Below, piece after piece: positions 33,635 to 45,500 of a stretch of DNA of 64,000 bases. The notes beneath the pieces are model-generated. The model had not been told where the DNA came from, ran no database searches, and saw only the letters and a list, made by a program, of their open reading frames with translations. The position numbers and the translations under genes were made by a program. Source of the stretch: Botryotinia globosa (taxonomy: Eukaryota > Ascomycota > Leotiomycetes > Helotiales > Sclerotiniaceae); the NCBI GenBank assembly GCA_014898425.1, contig RCSZ01000013.1, forward strand, positions 1,357,501-1,421,500. Direction: 5' to 3'. Positions within the stretch are counted from its first letter, which is position 1, and the number at the start of each line of letters is the position of its first letter.

Positions 33635-36600
33635 TCACAACGTCTGGAAGGCAGCATTGGCTCTATACTCTTCATTTCTGGCCACCAATTCGTCGTGACT
33701 TCCTTGGTCCACGCAGATACCGCCTTCAATTGCGAAAATCGTCGACGCCTTCTTGATGGTTCTCAATCTATGCGCAATAGCGATGACAGTAACGCCCTTT
33801 GCCGTCTTTTCCAGAGCCTCCTCAAACAATTTCTCAGACTCAGCATCAAGAGCCGAAGTCGACTCATCAAGGAGCAGTAAGCGTGGCTTTCTGAGTAATG
33901 CACGAGCAATAGAGAGACGTTGTAATTGACCGCCTGAAAATTGCCCACCATTGGAACCACAGGGGGTTTCGTATCCCTCGGGGAGAGAAACGATAGTATC
34001 GTGGATATTTGCCAATTTGCATGCAGATTCAATCTCTTCCATGGTTGGGGAGTGTCCGGCACGAGCGCCAAGTTCCAGATTAAAGCGGACGGTGCCATCA
34101 AATAGGACACTTTCTTGAGGAACGAGTGCAATATCATCGCGAAACGCGACGCCGTCAATCTTGGAAATGTCTTGACCATCAATTTCGACACTGCCAGATG
34201 CTGGGGAGTAGAAACGCTCAAGGAGGGCAATGATGGTTGATTTCCCGGCTCCAGAACGACCAACAAGAGCACAGAATGTACCGGGAATAATGTTGATGGT
34301 GAGACCTTTGAGAACTTCGATGTCCGGACGTGCGGGGTAGGAGAAACGAACATTGTTGAAGCGTACGGCAAGACCGCCTGATCTGATGGGTTGTTTCTCA
34401 ATCATTCCTTGAGATGCTTCTGGATCATCTGTTGCTCGGCTGTTCTTAGATTCAAGGAGATTCTCAGGACCGATATCTATCAAATCAAGAACTCGTGCAG
34501 CGGATACGCCGGCTTTTGAGATATCAGGAGCGAGGGAGAACATTTGCCCACATAGTTGAGCACTGAAGAGAAGAGCAGGTAGGACCGTGAAGAACTGTTG
34601 TTGATTGTAACGTCCTTCTGCAACATTTCGAGCGCCCCACCAATATGCTAGTGCATAAACGAAGTTACTCATACTGTAAGCCATAGCGAGCCAGAAATTT
34701 CCATATGCAATTGTCTTTAGAGTTGCAGTATAAGGAGCTTTCAGCGATCTATTGAAAACTTGAACAGTCTCTTCTTCGAGTGAAAAGATTGCAACCGTCT
34801 TGATGGCCGAAACAGCCTCGGTAGCAATAGCAACGGAGTTAGAGAAAGCCTTTGCGTGCCTTTCGTGGAACTTTGCGAGAATTTTCAATCTCAAGAAACC
34901 AGACGAAAGTAGGATGGGGATAGTGGCAAGTAATACAACGGCGATTCTCCACGCAACGGCGTGTGCGAGGATGATTCCAGAAACCATGGAAACGATAATC
35001 GACAGCATAACTCCGAGAAGGGTTCCAGTAATACCACTCAATGCGTTTGCATCAGCGCTGATATACGAAATAAGTGTACCAGGGCTTCTATTTTCAGATT
35101 CATGCCATTGAATGTCTTGTGCAAAGAGAGACTTGAGCGCCAAAACACGGACACGATAAAGGAGCTTCTCAGAAACACGACCGAAAGAAGATGCGCTGAT
35201 GACGTTGGCGAAAAATTCAGCCAAAGCCAAAACGAAGAACAACAATCCGTACAAGCTTCCGTTACTACGGATGCTGGCTGGGCTGAGACATGGACTTAAA
35301 CTGCTGACTGTATGACCGAAAATTACAGCTTCTCCGGAATATGAGCCACCAACTACAACAGCGCCGGCAATACCCAAGAATACAAATATCAAATGAGGTC
35401 TAGCCATCGACATAATACCGAAGAACGTGGAGAGGAATGATCGGCCTTTAGTTGCAGTCTTATCCTTCTTGGGCGCGAGTGTTTCGCCAGAATCGCTGTT
35501 TTCAACAACTGGCGTAGATTTGCCGGTATTTTCCAATGATTTGACCTTTGCGAACTCCTATATTGATTAGTATGAATTAAGAATATGTATGCGAGCGAGA
35601 TACTTACGGTGTTATCAATCTTTTCTTGCAAATACTCTTCATCTTCATTGGCATCCTCCGTTTGAATCTCAGATATAGGTTCGTCAGATGAAGCAAGTGT
35701 CTGAAGTCGGACAAGATTTGCAAAAGCGCCGTCTCGAGCAAGTAAATCAGTATATGTGCCCTGCTCAAGAATCTCACCCTGGCTCATGACTACAATGTTA
35801 TCGGCGTTCTTGATTGTTGACAGTCTGTGGGCAATAGAGATGGTGGTTCTTCCTTCACTAACTCGTTCCAATGCCATTTGGATTATATGCTCACTGGCCG
35901 AATCCAGAGATGCGGTAGCTTCGTCGAGGAGTAAGATAGATGGGCGGCGAACAATAGCACGGGCTAATGCAACACGTTGTTTTTGGCCACCACTGAGTCG
36001 ATTACCTCCAGGACCAGCTTCTGTAGACATGCCATATTGCAAGCGATCAATAAATCCGAGAGCGTCAGCTTCAGTCGCTGCTTCTCTCACAAGTCTAACA
36101 ATTGTTTGAACGTTGGCTGAGCTAGCGGCGAGGGCCTCTTCAGGATTGGTACCTTCACGAATAGCGTGAGCAAGATCTGGTAAGCTTGAGTCTAATAGCG
36201 TCTCTCTGAGCTCAATATGTTCCGGAAGTGGTGAATTGACTAAACCATAAGCGATGTTTTCGAGAATTGATCGGTCGAGAAGTGTCGAATTTTGAGCGAC
36301 AGTTCCAATAAAACTCCTCGCACACTTGACATTGATGGTCTTCATGTTATTTTCACCAATGAAAACATCACCGCGGGTAGGGTCGTAAAGACGTTGGACT
36401 AAAGCTGCGACAGTGGATTTTCCGCTACCAGAGAGACCGACGAGTGCGGTGTGTTTGTTGGTTGGGATTCTCAGACTGAATGACTTAAGAACAACCACCT
36501 CAGGTCGTGATGGGTATGCAAACTCCACATCCTTGAATTCCAGGTCTCCTGGGATTGTAGTGAAGGTTTGGCCTTCCGTTGTGCATGTTCCATCGATCAA

Positions 36601-37724
36601 GGAGGGCTTATTGATCGTCGCGACCAACTTGATGAATGCACTACTAGCTGCGGCAAATATTTGCATGAAAGGAGCGATTTGACTGACAATGAAAGATGCT
36701 GCATATTATTAGTACAAGTCTAAACAATGGTTATGAATAACTTACAGTCAACAAGGAGAAAGATGACGGTATATACAGCTCCTACTGTGGTTCCGGATCC
36801 ACTGTCAACAGAGGCAGCAATTTCTCTACTTCCTTGCCAGAAAGCAAGAGCATTGGCAGAGTAAGCAATGAAGTACAAACAACCAAGCTGGACGGATGCG
36901 ACAATAGCTTTCATGATTCCCTCTCTTTGTGCCGCACCAATGTGGCGAGCGTACACAGCTTCCAAGCGAGAACTGGCACCCATAGCTTGGACCAAAGACA
37001 TATTTGATAGTCCCGCGGAAGCAATAGCTGTCGCTGCTGCTACGTGGTCTGACATTCGGCTTGCATACTTTTGAGTGAAGTGTCCTCCCACCAATGCCAT
37101 CAAAAGATAGGCTGGAACCAAAGATATGAGCATACCTGCCAGTTTTGCACTCTTGATAAAAGAAACGATATATGAGGCGACAAAGTAGGAGATACTGGCG
37201 ATGAAGATTCCGACTTTCTCAGAAGTTCCTGTTTGAATGGTTTGAAGATCGACATCGAGGCGGGAGGCCACTTCACCGGATGGCAATGTATCGAAGAATG
37301 CGACTTCTTGACGTAGAAGGACATCCAGATATCTCATTCGCAGGCGTCTAACGAGACGCTCACCGAGAAGACTCCAACATCCAGTATGAATGTAGATCAA
37401 ACAGAAATTTGCGATTGTCACGTAAATGACGTCTAACACTTTGGTCACAACGCTATCTGTAAGTGATGCTGAACTAGTCGAGGAAGTACTACAAGATGTT
37501 GAATTGAGGTCGTCTACCAGTTGGCCAAATAAGATACCCAGTAGAGGGAATGGAACCCCAGAAGCGATCGAAGTGATGAATCCAATCACAAGAAGGACGT
37601 AATCGAGCGGTTCTGGATCACTTGAGAGTAATAGACGTAAGTATTGTCCGCTTTGCTTTTCGGCACCCGCAACCTTGGAGGGCAGGCCGAAGATTCGATC
37701 TTTCAATGCCGAAAGTCTTGACAT
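33635..37724 (-). CDS. full-size ABC-B (MDR-type) transporter
   Basis: Three exons, 37724-36746, 36698-35608 and 35557-33635, give about 1330 residues with the order TMD-NBD-TMD-NBD, as in P-glycoprotein-like exporters. I chose the ATG at 37724 (MSRLSALKDRIF). NBD1 has Walker A GLSGSGKST, signature LSGGQKQRVALARAI and Walker B ILLLDEATASLD. NBD2 has GRSGAGKST, FSGGQLQRLSIARAL and LLLLDESTSALD. Both ATP sites look complete. Acidic linker DANEDEEYLQEKIDN joins the halves at the second intron. The gene is divergent from the siderophore synthetase across 1.8 kb. ABC exporters sit beside ferrichrome-type synthetases in several fungi (for example fer6 in Ustilago), so siderophore or intermediate transport is a reasonable inference; a general drug efflux role is the alternative. 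Confidence 0.92.
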
Positions 37725-38173
37725 GACTGCAATCAAGATGATTGATTGTTACAGAACTCGAATGTCGAAGATACAACACCATGGACTTGAATCAACAAAA
37801 AAGTCTCTGCTTTGACAAGCGATGATTTTTTGTCTATAATTCGCCCGAGAGTGGCACCCCAGTAATGCAGAAGGATTCTTGGAATTTACATAACAAAAAC
37901 TCATTCACAAAATTGGGCACGAAAATCGCAGTGCAAAGCATTGGCATGTACATTTTGAAAGAAAATGGAAACATGACTAAATTCAATTCGTCCCCTATCC
38001 ATTAATGACAGAAGCGGGTTTTCCCGTGGATGAGATGAATGATGTCGTCGAAAACATGGGTTAGAGCTAATGACTCCACAGAGTTCGTATACTATTTACC
38101 CCTCTAACGAATTTGGAGGACAAGATCAAAATCACATCACCGTTCAGAGTCATGTATTCAATCTGATTAGATG

Positions 38174-38182
38174 ATCTGATAA
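38174..38182 (+). promoter_or_regulatory. putative SreA/Sre1-type GATA site
   Basis: ATCTGATAA matches ATCWGATAA exactly. This is the extended site bound by fungal iron-responsive GATA repressors (SreA, Sre1, Urbs1 class). Confidence 0.65.
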
Positions 38183-38311
38183 GATTCATGTAACAAGTGA
38201 CATGATGATGGATGCACCAAGGAAAGTATATTGAGTAATGAAAACTTTTAACAGGTAATTAAAACTGGGAACCGACATCGGTGGTTGCATCTGATGGGTT
38301 AGACGAGATGA

Positions 38312-38320
38312 TCTGATAAG
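38312..38320 (+). promoter_or_regulatory. putative SreA/Sre1-type GATA site
   Basis: A second exact ATCTGATAA, inside the second copy of the 17-base direct repeat. Confidence 0.65.
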
Positions 38321-38918
38321 ATTACAGAAAAGCTAAGAGCACTGTTACTGGGGCCTTATCCAAAAGGGGCATGGTCCAAAACAATCCCCGGCAGCAACGA
38401 ATGAGCTTCTGCTAACTTTCAATGGTAAATGTTAAACAGATATAATATGCTTCAACTAATTTACCCGATGAAAACGTCTCTTACAGCACCCACTTTGTAG
38501 GATCGTGAATAGTAAGAATTGTTTATGACTATCCATCGATGAGTATAAGGACAGTTTTCGACAGATCCCGAGAGACTTCAATCAAGCATCAAGTTACTGA
38601 TTTGGGACCGACGTTACAATAGAGCTTAAGAGCAATCTTAATATTGAGGGTCTATCTCTCAACTCGATCGAGATTCGATATATAGCTTTCGAAATTACAG
38701 TGGACCTTTTCTCCACTCCGAATTAAAATTTTCCTTCCACTGTCAACGTTTCTAAGCCGATTTTATGAGCCTTCCAATAGAAGACTGCTCTTGACTGAAT
38801 TCCCTAACCCGGAGAAAGATTAATAGGGCTTAGCGTCTGTACGGTAGTATAAGCTCAGGTGCTATACCGGTATTATTCCAAGTTATTCGGCATATACGAG
38901 GGATCTGACTCTGAGGGA

Positions 38919-38927
38919 TTATCAGAT
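38919..38927 (-). promoter_or_regulatory. putative SreA/Sre1-type GATA site
   Basis: TTATCAGAT on the plus strand, i.e. ATCTGATAA on the minus strand. It lies three bases from the next site, in opposite orientation. Confidence 0.65.
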
Positions 38928-38930
38928 CAG

Positions 38931-38939
38931 ATCAGATAA
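38931..38939 (+). promoter_or_regulatory. putative SreA/Sre1-type GATA site
   Basis: ATCAGATAA, the W=A form of the consensus. With the preceding site it forms a divergent pair about 600 bases before the NRPS start. Confidence 0.65.
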
Positions 38940-39537
38940 AAATCGAGCTTATATTGTAGTAAGAGCATTTTACAAATTAGCGTGCCTTTCGAAGTTGACG
39001 CTTCCTTATAGCCCAATAATCTCGTGGATACCTCTATAACCCGCACTTAACCTGTTACTCTTCACACCCCTCGTCCCATACAGCTACTGCGCGATGATGC
39101 AGATGTCCATTCCTGTTATCTTTACTCAGCTAGATCACCGTCATTGACGAATGAGTTCTTGGGGTGGATCATCAAAAACTTGAGACCGAGTCAAGTATGT
39201 CGAGACGATCTCTCGTGTCAATATTCTTGCGACTAGACCCCAGCATCCAGGTCCCCAATGATCCGAAGCCCCAATGAACTACTCTCTTTGCCGTAATCGA
39301 AATCTATATTCTGCAACATGGAGATTCCACAATATACCTTGGCATTGGGCAATGCATAGCTCGATAGTGAGAAATTTTTGATCAAGTGATTTGAGCTACT
39401 CTTCGACTTCCATCCTGATAATGACTCCTGTGTGTCCCGGCCCTACCTATCTTCAGTTCTTTGATACTTTCTTCTCATTAATAATTGTCCTAGTATCAAT
39501 AATTTCACAATCAACTATCTATATTTCCAAAAAAATT

Positions 39538-42500
39538 ATGACTTCCATAATACCCAATACCACTTTTCCATCCTTAGACACTGCTTATCGAAACTTCGCA
39601 GATTTACGTATTTCTAGAGGAGAATTGAACAGAAATCTATCCGGAAATGAGTCAAAACCGCCTTTGAAGATAACCAAGAAGACTTTCTCATTTGGAGAAT
39701 GGAATTTCGATTGTTCCGCTATTCATGAATCTTATGCCCAGTTCGTTGCTGCTTTCACAGGGCACGATGAGGTTGCTTTCTACGCTTCCTCTGATATATC
39801 CTCAAACTCCCCAACTACAGATGATTTGCCAGAATGTGGCATCATCCATGGTCGCTTGACAGGAGAGTCTCGAAGTGACCAAGATAGCCGCCCACCGATT
39901 TCGTGGGAATTCATTCGAGATATTCCCCCATCGATGAAATCTCTCGATTTTGCTTTATATATTACTAAGTCTCGTGATGTGAAATTACCGTCCGATATAG
40001 TAAGTACCTAACAATGAGACTCAGGGCTACCACTGACACTTACAGACACCTTTCACAATCGTCATCACTGTGGAAGATGAATTCATCATTGAAGCTACTC
40101 TATCATACGATCCATCTTTACTATTTGCTCCAGATGCTCCACATATATTCGACGCAGCCGTTTCTTATTTACGACGTTCCCCATCAAGTGATGCGGAAGC
40201 CGTAGCAAACGAATCGATTCTAAACTTCCCACCACTAATCAGGCCACCCTCGTTAATTGAGGATGAAATGATGTCTGATCTTCAGAGCGATCAAGTTTTG
40301 TTGCACTCGGCTTTTGAGCGACGGGTTACTCAACATCCAAAGCGAGTTGCGTTAGATTTCCTGCAATCTCAGGGTTCAGAATCGCGATCCCCCGTGCGAA
40401 GAACTTTCACTTACTCAGAATTGAATGAAATTACCACGAGCCTGGCTGAGTATATACTAGTATCCCGAGGCAACCAAGAGAGCGGTAGCTCTAAGTTTGT
40501 ACCGGTCCTACTTTCGACTTCCGTCGAACTTTATATCGCCTATTTGGCGATTTTGAAAGCAGGTTTGGCATTTTGCCCGCTTCCTATTGAAGCACCTCCT
40601 CAAAGATTAAAGGATATTCATGAGGACTTGACGCCTCAAATCATTCTGGGCTCGGAGCAATATCGTCATAAACTTTCTGCCATTTCATTAAATTCCATGA
40701 AGTGGATCGATATCGAGTCTTTCATTCACATGAGAACCCGTGATGGTATCACCACTCAAAATCCTCCATCTCTCCGTGTGGTGTCAAGTCCTGACGAGAA
40801 CGATGTCGCTTATATCATGTATACTTCTGGTTCAACGGGTAAGCCAAAGGGTGTACAGATAACTCATCTTGCAGCAGCTTGCTCGATTGCATCGCATGCT
40901 ATCACTTCAAAATTGCCACCATCATCTGAAGGAATACCCAGATGGTTTCAATTTGCAGCTCCAACTTTCGACCCGTCGCTGATGGAAATCTTTGTGACAT
41001 TATCGACAGGAGCCACACTTTGCTCTGCTTCTCGTGACCTTACTTTGACAGATTTTGAGACGGTTGTATCTGAACTACAGGCAACGGTCATGATGGCGAC
41101 ACCCAGTATGGCAGCTCTCCTCCGTCGTTCCAAAATTACTTCGCTCAAAAGCTTGTGGACCATGGGCGAGACTGTTTTGCGAAAAAATATCGAAGATTTT
41201 GCGCGTTTATCTTGTCCAGATCAGCCTTCTGAACTTTGCAATGCATATGGTCCTACAGAAGCAGCTATTAACTGCACGTTGATTCCTAATTTTCATCCTG
41301 ATGACAGAGGCTCAATCATCGGGCCAGCTTTGCCAACGTGTTCGCTATTTGTTGTGGATACAAACTCAGGCTCTGTCAAACCTGTTCCCAGAGGATTCGC
41401 TGGTGAGCTTGCTATTGGAGGGCCTCAAGTCAGCGTTGGTTATTTGAATCGACCAGAACAAAATGCTAAAGCCTTTGTCGTCAGTCCTGAATTCGGAAGA
41501 CTGTATTTCACTGGAGACAAGGCTCGGATTGTTACTGATCGTGGAGGTCAATATGTTGTTGAGTTCCTTGGACGTATGGACACTTCCCAGGTCAAGCTCA
41601 GTGGTAGAAGAGTTGATCTTGGCGAAATCGACACAGTCGTGGCGAGTTGTGCAGGAATCAAAGAGGCGGTAACAGTCTCTTATAAGCGATTCGCTAATCA
41701 GGCTGGAAGCGAGGAAGCCGTTTGTTTCATCATTCTGAATGAGGATAACACCAAGGAAGACGTGGAAGCTAGGTGTCGTGAGAACGCTGCCCGATTTCTA
41801 CCATCATATATGTGTCCCTCGAAGTATTTTGTCTTATCTCAGATGCCAAGATCGTTGGCTGGCAAGATTGACAGAAAATCTCTTTCGGCAATGACAGAGA
41901 AAATTTGGAACGAGGAAAGCTCAAAGCCCACCGAAACTCTTCTAAAAGGTGGAGATGCCAGCTCGAATAGTACTGGAGTACAAGATGAAATCGAAAGACT
42001 GATTTGCAACCTACTGTCGGGGCTAATAGGATCCACTGCGAACTTGAATTCGAACACTAACTTGTTTTCTCTTGGTATTGACAGTTTGAAAGCCATTCGA
42101 TTCTTGCAATTGTCTAGAGATGCAGGCATGACCGAGCTCAGTATTGCCGATGTACTTGGAGGTGCAACACCTCTAAAGTTGAGAAATTCTATATTGGAGC
42201 GCCGCAAGAATGATACTAGGGAAGCGCCTACTCATGAAGTTGCAGGCGTTCCTATATCATTTGACGAGTTCGAAGCGAAGCATCGACCTATCTGCTGTGA
42301 ATTTCTTGGTATATCGCGGGAAGATATTGCTAAGATCTTGCCCACTACTGCCACACAGTCCGGAATGCTAGCAAGTTTCTTGAGAAGTTCAAAGGATAAC
42401 AAGCACTATATACACAACTCTGTTCATCACATCAAATCATTGGTTGATATCTCCAGACTCAAGAATTCCTGGATAACTACCGTTCAACGCCATGAATCAT

Positions 42501-45500
42501 ACAGGATGGTTTTCTTCGCCATTGATGATGCGTTATCGCCATTTGGACAATGTGTTCTGAAAGAATCGTCCAACTTGAGTGTGCCAAACTGGAAGGTGGT
42601 AACTTGTGAATCTGACGACCCCCAGATGATGGATCAGTGCATACGATCAACACTACGTGAAGCCGAGAACGAAATAGTCTTAGACAGACCACCTTATCAA
42701 ATGACTCTTATCCAATCACCTACCAAAACATTCTTCACTTTCAGTGTGTTCCACGGCATCTTTGATGGTGCTTCTTTACAGCTTTTGTTTGATGAAGTCG
42801 ACCTCGTGTATCGTGGATCGAATATTCCCAGAAGAACTGAGATATCTACCGCGGTTAATATGCACTATGGCTCAGATCATACCAAGACAATCGAATTCTG
42901 GACTTCTCAGTTGAAAGACTGTGACCCGGCTCCTTTCCCACAACTCACAGGCTTGAAACCAGAAACAATGACAAAGCTGCCATTGACCTCTTCAATCAAA
43001 GCATCAGTTAGTATAGATGACCTGCGTGATGGTGCCATGAATTGCTCTACCTCACCTTTGAGTATTCTCCAGGCGGCTTGGGCATTGATTCTTGCTACTT
43101 ACAAGGATTCCATACACAGCTCAACTTTTGGTAGTGTCATATCTGGTCGATTGGATGAAGATTCGAAAGTTTGCATGGGTCCTACATTCACTACTGTCCC
43201 GATCAACATTCCTACTCAGTTGCTCGAGGCAAAAGTAACTAGCGTCTCTTCGATATTGCACACAATAGCCAAGATTAATGCAGAAGCTCTCGGTCATCTC
43301 CAGATACCGTTGAATTCTATCGTCGCACCAAATGGCAGCTTGTACTACGATACTCTCCTAGCATTCCAGGACTTTTCCACTGGTACAAACCATTCTGAAT
43401 TGTGGTCAAAAGTTGAGTACCCTGCAATGGCCAACGATTTTGCTGTCATGATTGAGATCTGGCCCGAGGTAGACGGATCGCTTCGCCTTCGAGCAACATA
43501 TACAGATGAGTTCCTGAATGATGAATCTGCTACCCTCATGTTGCAGCAATTCAGTGATCTGATCAGTTTTATCATCCGCAATCCTGAGAATTCATATATG
43601 GATGGTCGATATGTTACTGCGCCATCAGTATACCCTCAGGTCATGTCAACAGAGTTGACTGGGGCCAGTGCTCTTTTGCATACCGAATTTGAGCGGAACA
43701 CAAAGATGAATCCTGAGGATATCGCGCTCTTTTTCATGAATGACTTCACGGCTCAAGATCCAGCAGCAAACGTTCAATGGACATATGCTGAACTTGACCG
43801 CAAAGCCAACAGGCTTGCGTCTTATCTCGTTCAAAGATACGGTCCTTTAGAGGACAAAGTTGTTCCCTTTTCCATGTATAAATCACCAGAGCTCTACGTG
43901 GCTATTCTTGGTATTCTGAAAGCTGGTGGTGCCTGGTGTCCAATTGATCCCACGTTCCCCGCATCCCGACGACACAACTTGATTGTCAGGACAGATGCCA
44001 AGATGCTTTTGGTGGCAAACGATACTGTGAGTCAAGATGCTCAAGCCATTCCACAAGGTGTTGTCTTGATCGACATATCAGAGAACAACGCCACAAATTC
44101 TACCTTCAGCTTTGATGAAACCGAACCGTCAAGCTTGCCCATTATCAGAAGTAACTCGATGGCATACTTGATCTGGACCAGTGGAACAACAGGTCTGCCT
44201 AAAGGTGTACAAGTGCAGCATAGCGCTGCAGCCACGGCTATGCAATCCCTGAGAGAAAGCATACCTGTAAGCCATTCCGGCGCAGTTCGCTGTCTCCAAT
44301 TCTCACAACCAACATTCGACGTCTTTGTGCAAGATCTCTTCTACACCTGGGGGTTGCGCGGAACTGTTATCGCAGCACCTAAAGATGTAATGCTTGGCTC
44401 TTTCCCGGATCTCGCTAACGCAACCAATGCGACACATGCCCATCTCACTCCTGCATTCGCAACAATCGTATCTCGCGCGCATTGTAAGACCCTCGAGGTC
44501 GTGACGATGATTGGAGAAGCCTTGCCTCAACCTGTCGCAGACGATTGGTCGCGGGATATACTCGCGTATAACACTTATGGTCCTGCTGAAGTGAGTGTTG
44601 TATCTACAGTCAAGCAATTCGCCGGTTTCGAAAATCCATTCAAGAGCACAAATGTGGGACTACCACTACCCTCTGTGGGAATTTTTGTGCTCAACAACGA
44701 GCGAGTCGTGATGAGACATGGTGTGGGTGAACTGGCTCTGTCGGGTCCACAGGTAGCTCGAGGCTATTGGAAAGACCTAGACAAGACGCAAGAAAAGTTC
44801 CATTGGAATGAGAGTTGTGGAGCTCATATATACATGACCGGAGACATCGTCCGTCAACTTCACGATGGCAGTCTAGAGTTTGTGGGACGTCGTGATGATT
44901 TGGTGAAGATCAACGGAATGCGAGTAGAGTTGAGTGAGATCAGTTTCGCGCTCAGCCATTGCCATCCCGATACGGAACAAGCGGTTACCATGCTCATGGC
45001 CCGATCAGATCGCCCAACAAAGGTTTTGGTGACTTTTTTGTCGACCCCAAGTATTCCCACTCAAGACTTACTCATTACCAATGATCGCGCAGTCGAGGTT
45101 GCCAAAGCCGCCATGGCTGTATCGAAAGCAAATCTTCCAGAGCATATGATCCCTAGCGTTTTCGTGGTGCTAAGCCGCATCCCAGTAACCGCATCCGCCA
45201 AGATCGACCGCAAAGCATTATCTGGTGCTTATGAAGCTCTAGACCTCGAATCATGGGAAAGCAATTTCACATCCACCCAGAACTCGGCTTGGACGGAAGA
45301 AGAAGAACGACTCCTCGAGCATTTCGCCGCCTTCTTAGGAACCGAGAGCAAGACTTTCCGATCAAACAGTCGACTTGCAACCTTGGGATTTGATTCAATC
45401 GCTGCAGTGCGTTTCACCGCAAGATTGAAGACTGCCGGTTACAAGATTTCAGCTGCACACATGCTGCACTGTCAAACCATCGCGGATCTCTGCAAACTTT

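Larger units (their letters stand above)
37725..39537. promoter_or_regulatory. divergent promoter of ABC transporter and NRPS
   Basis: This 1.8 kb non-coding stretch separates two divergent start codons and contains four perfect ATCWGATAA motifs, listed individually. It includes a 17-base exact direct repeat, GATGATCTGATAAGATT, at 38170-38186 and 38308-38324. A small ORF could start at 39421 in frame with the NRPS start at 39538. Confidence 0.75.
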
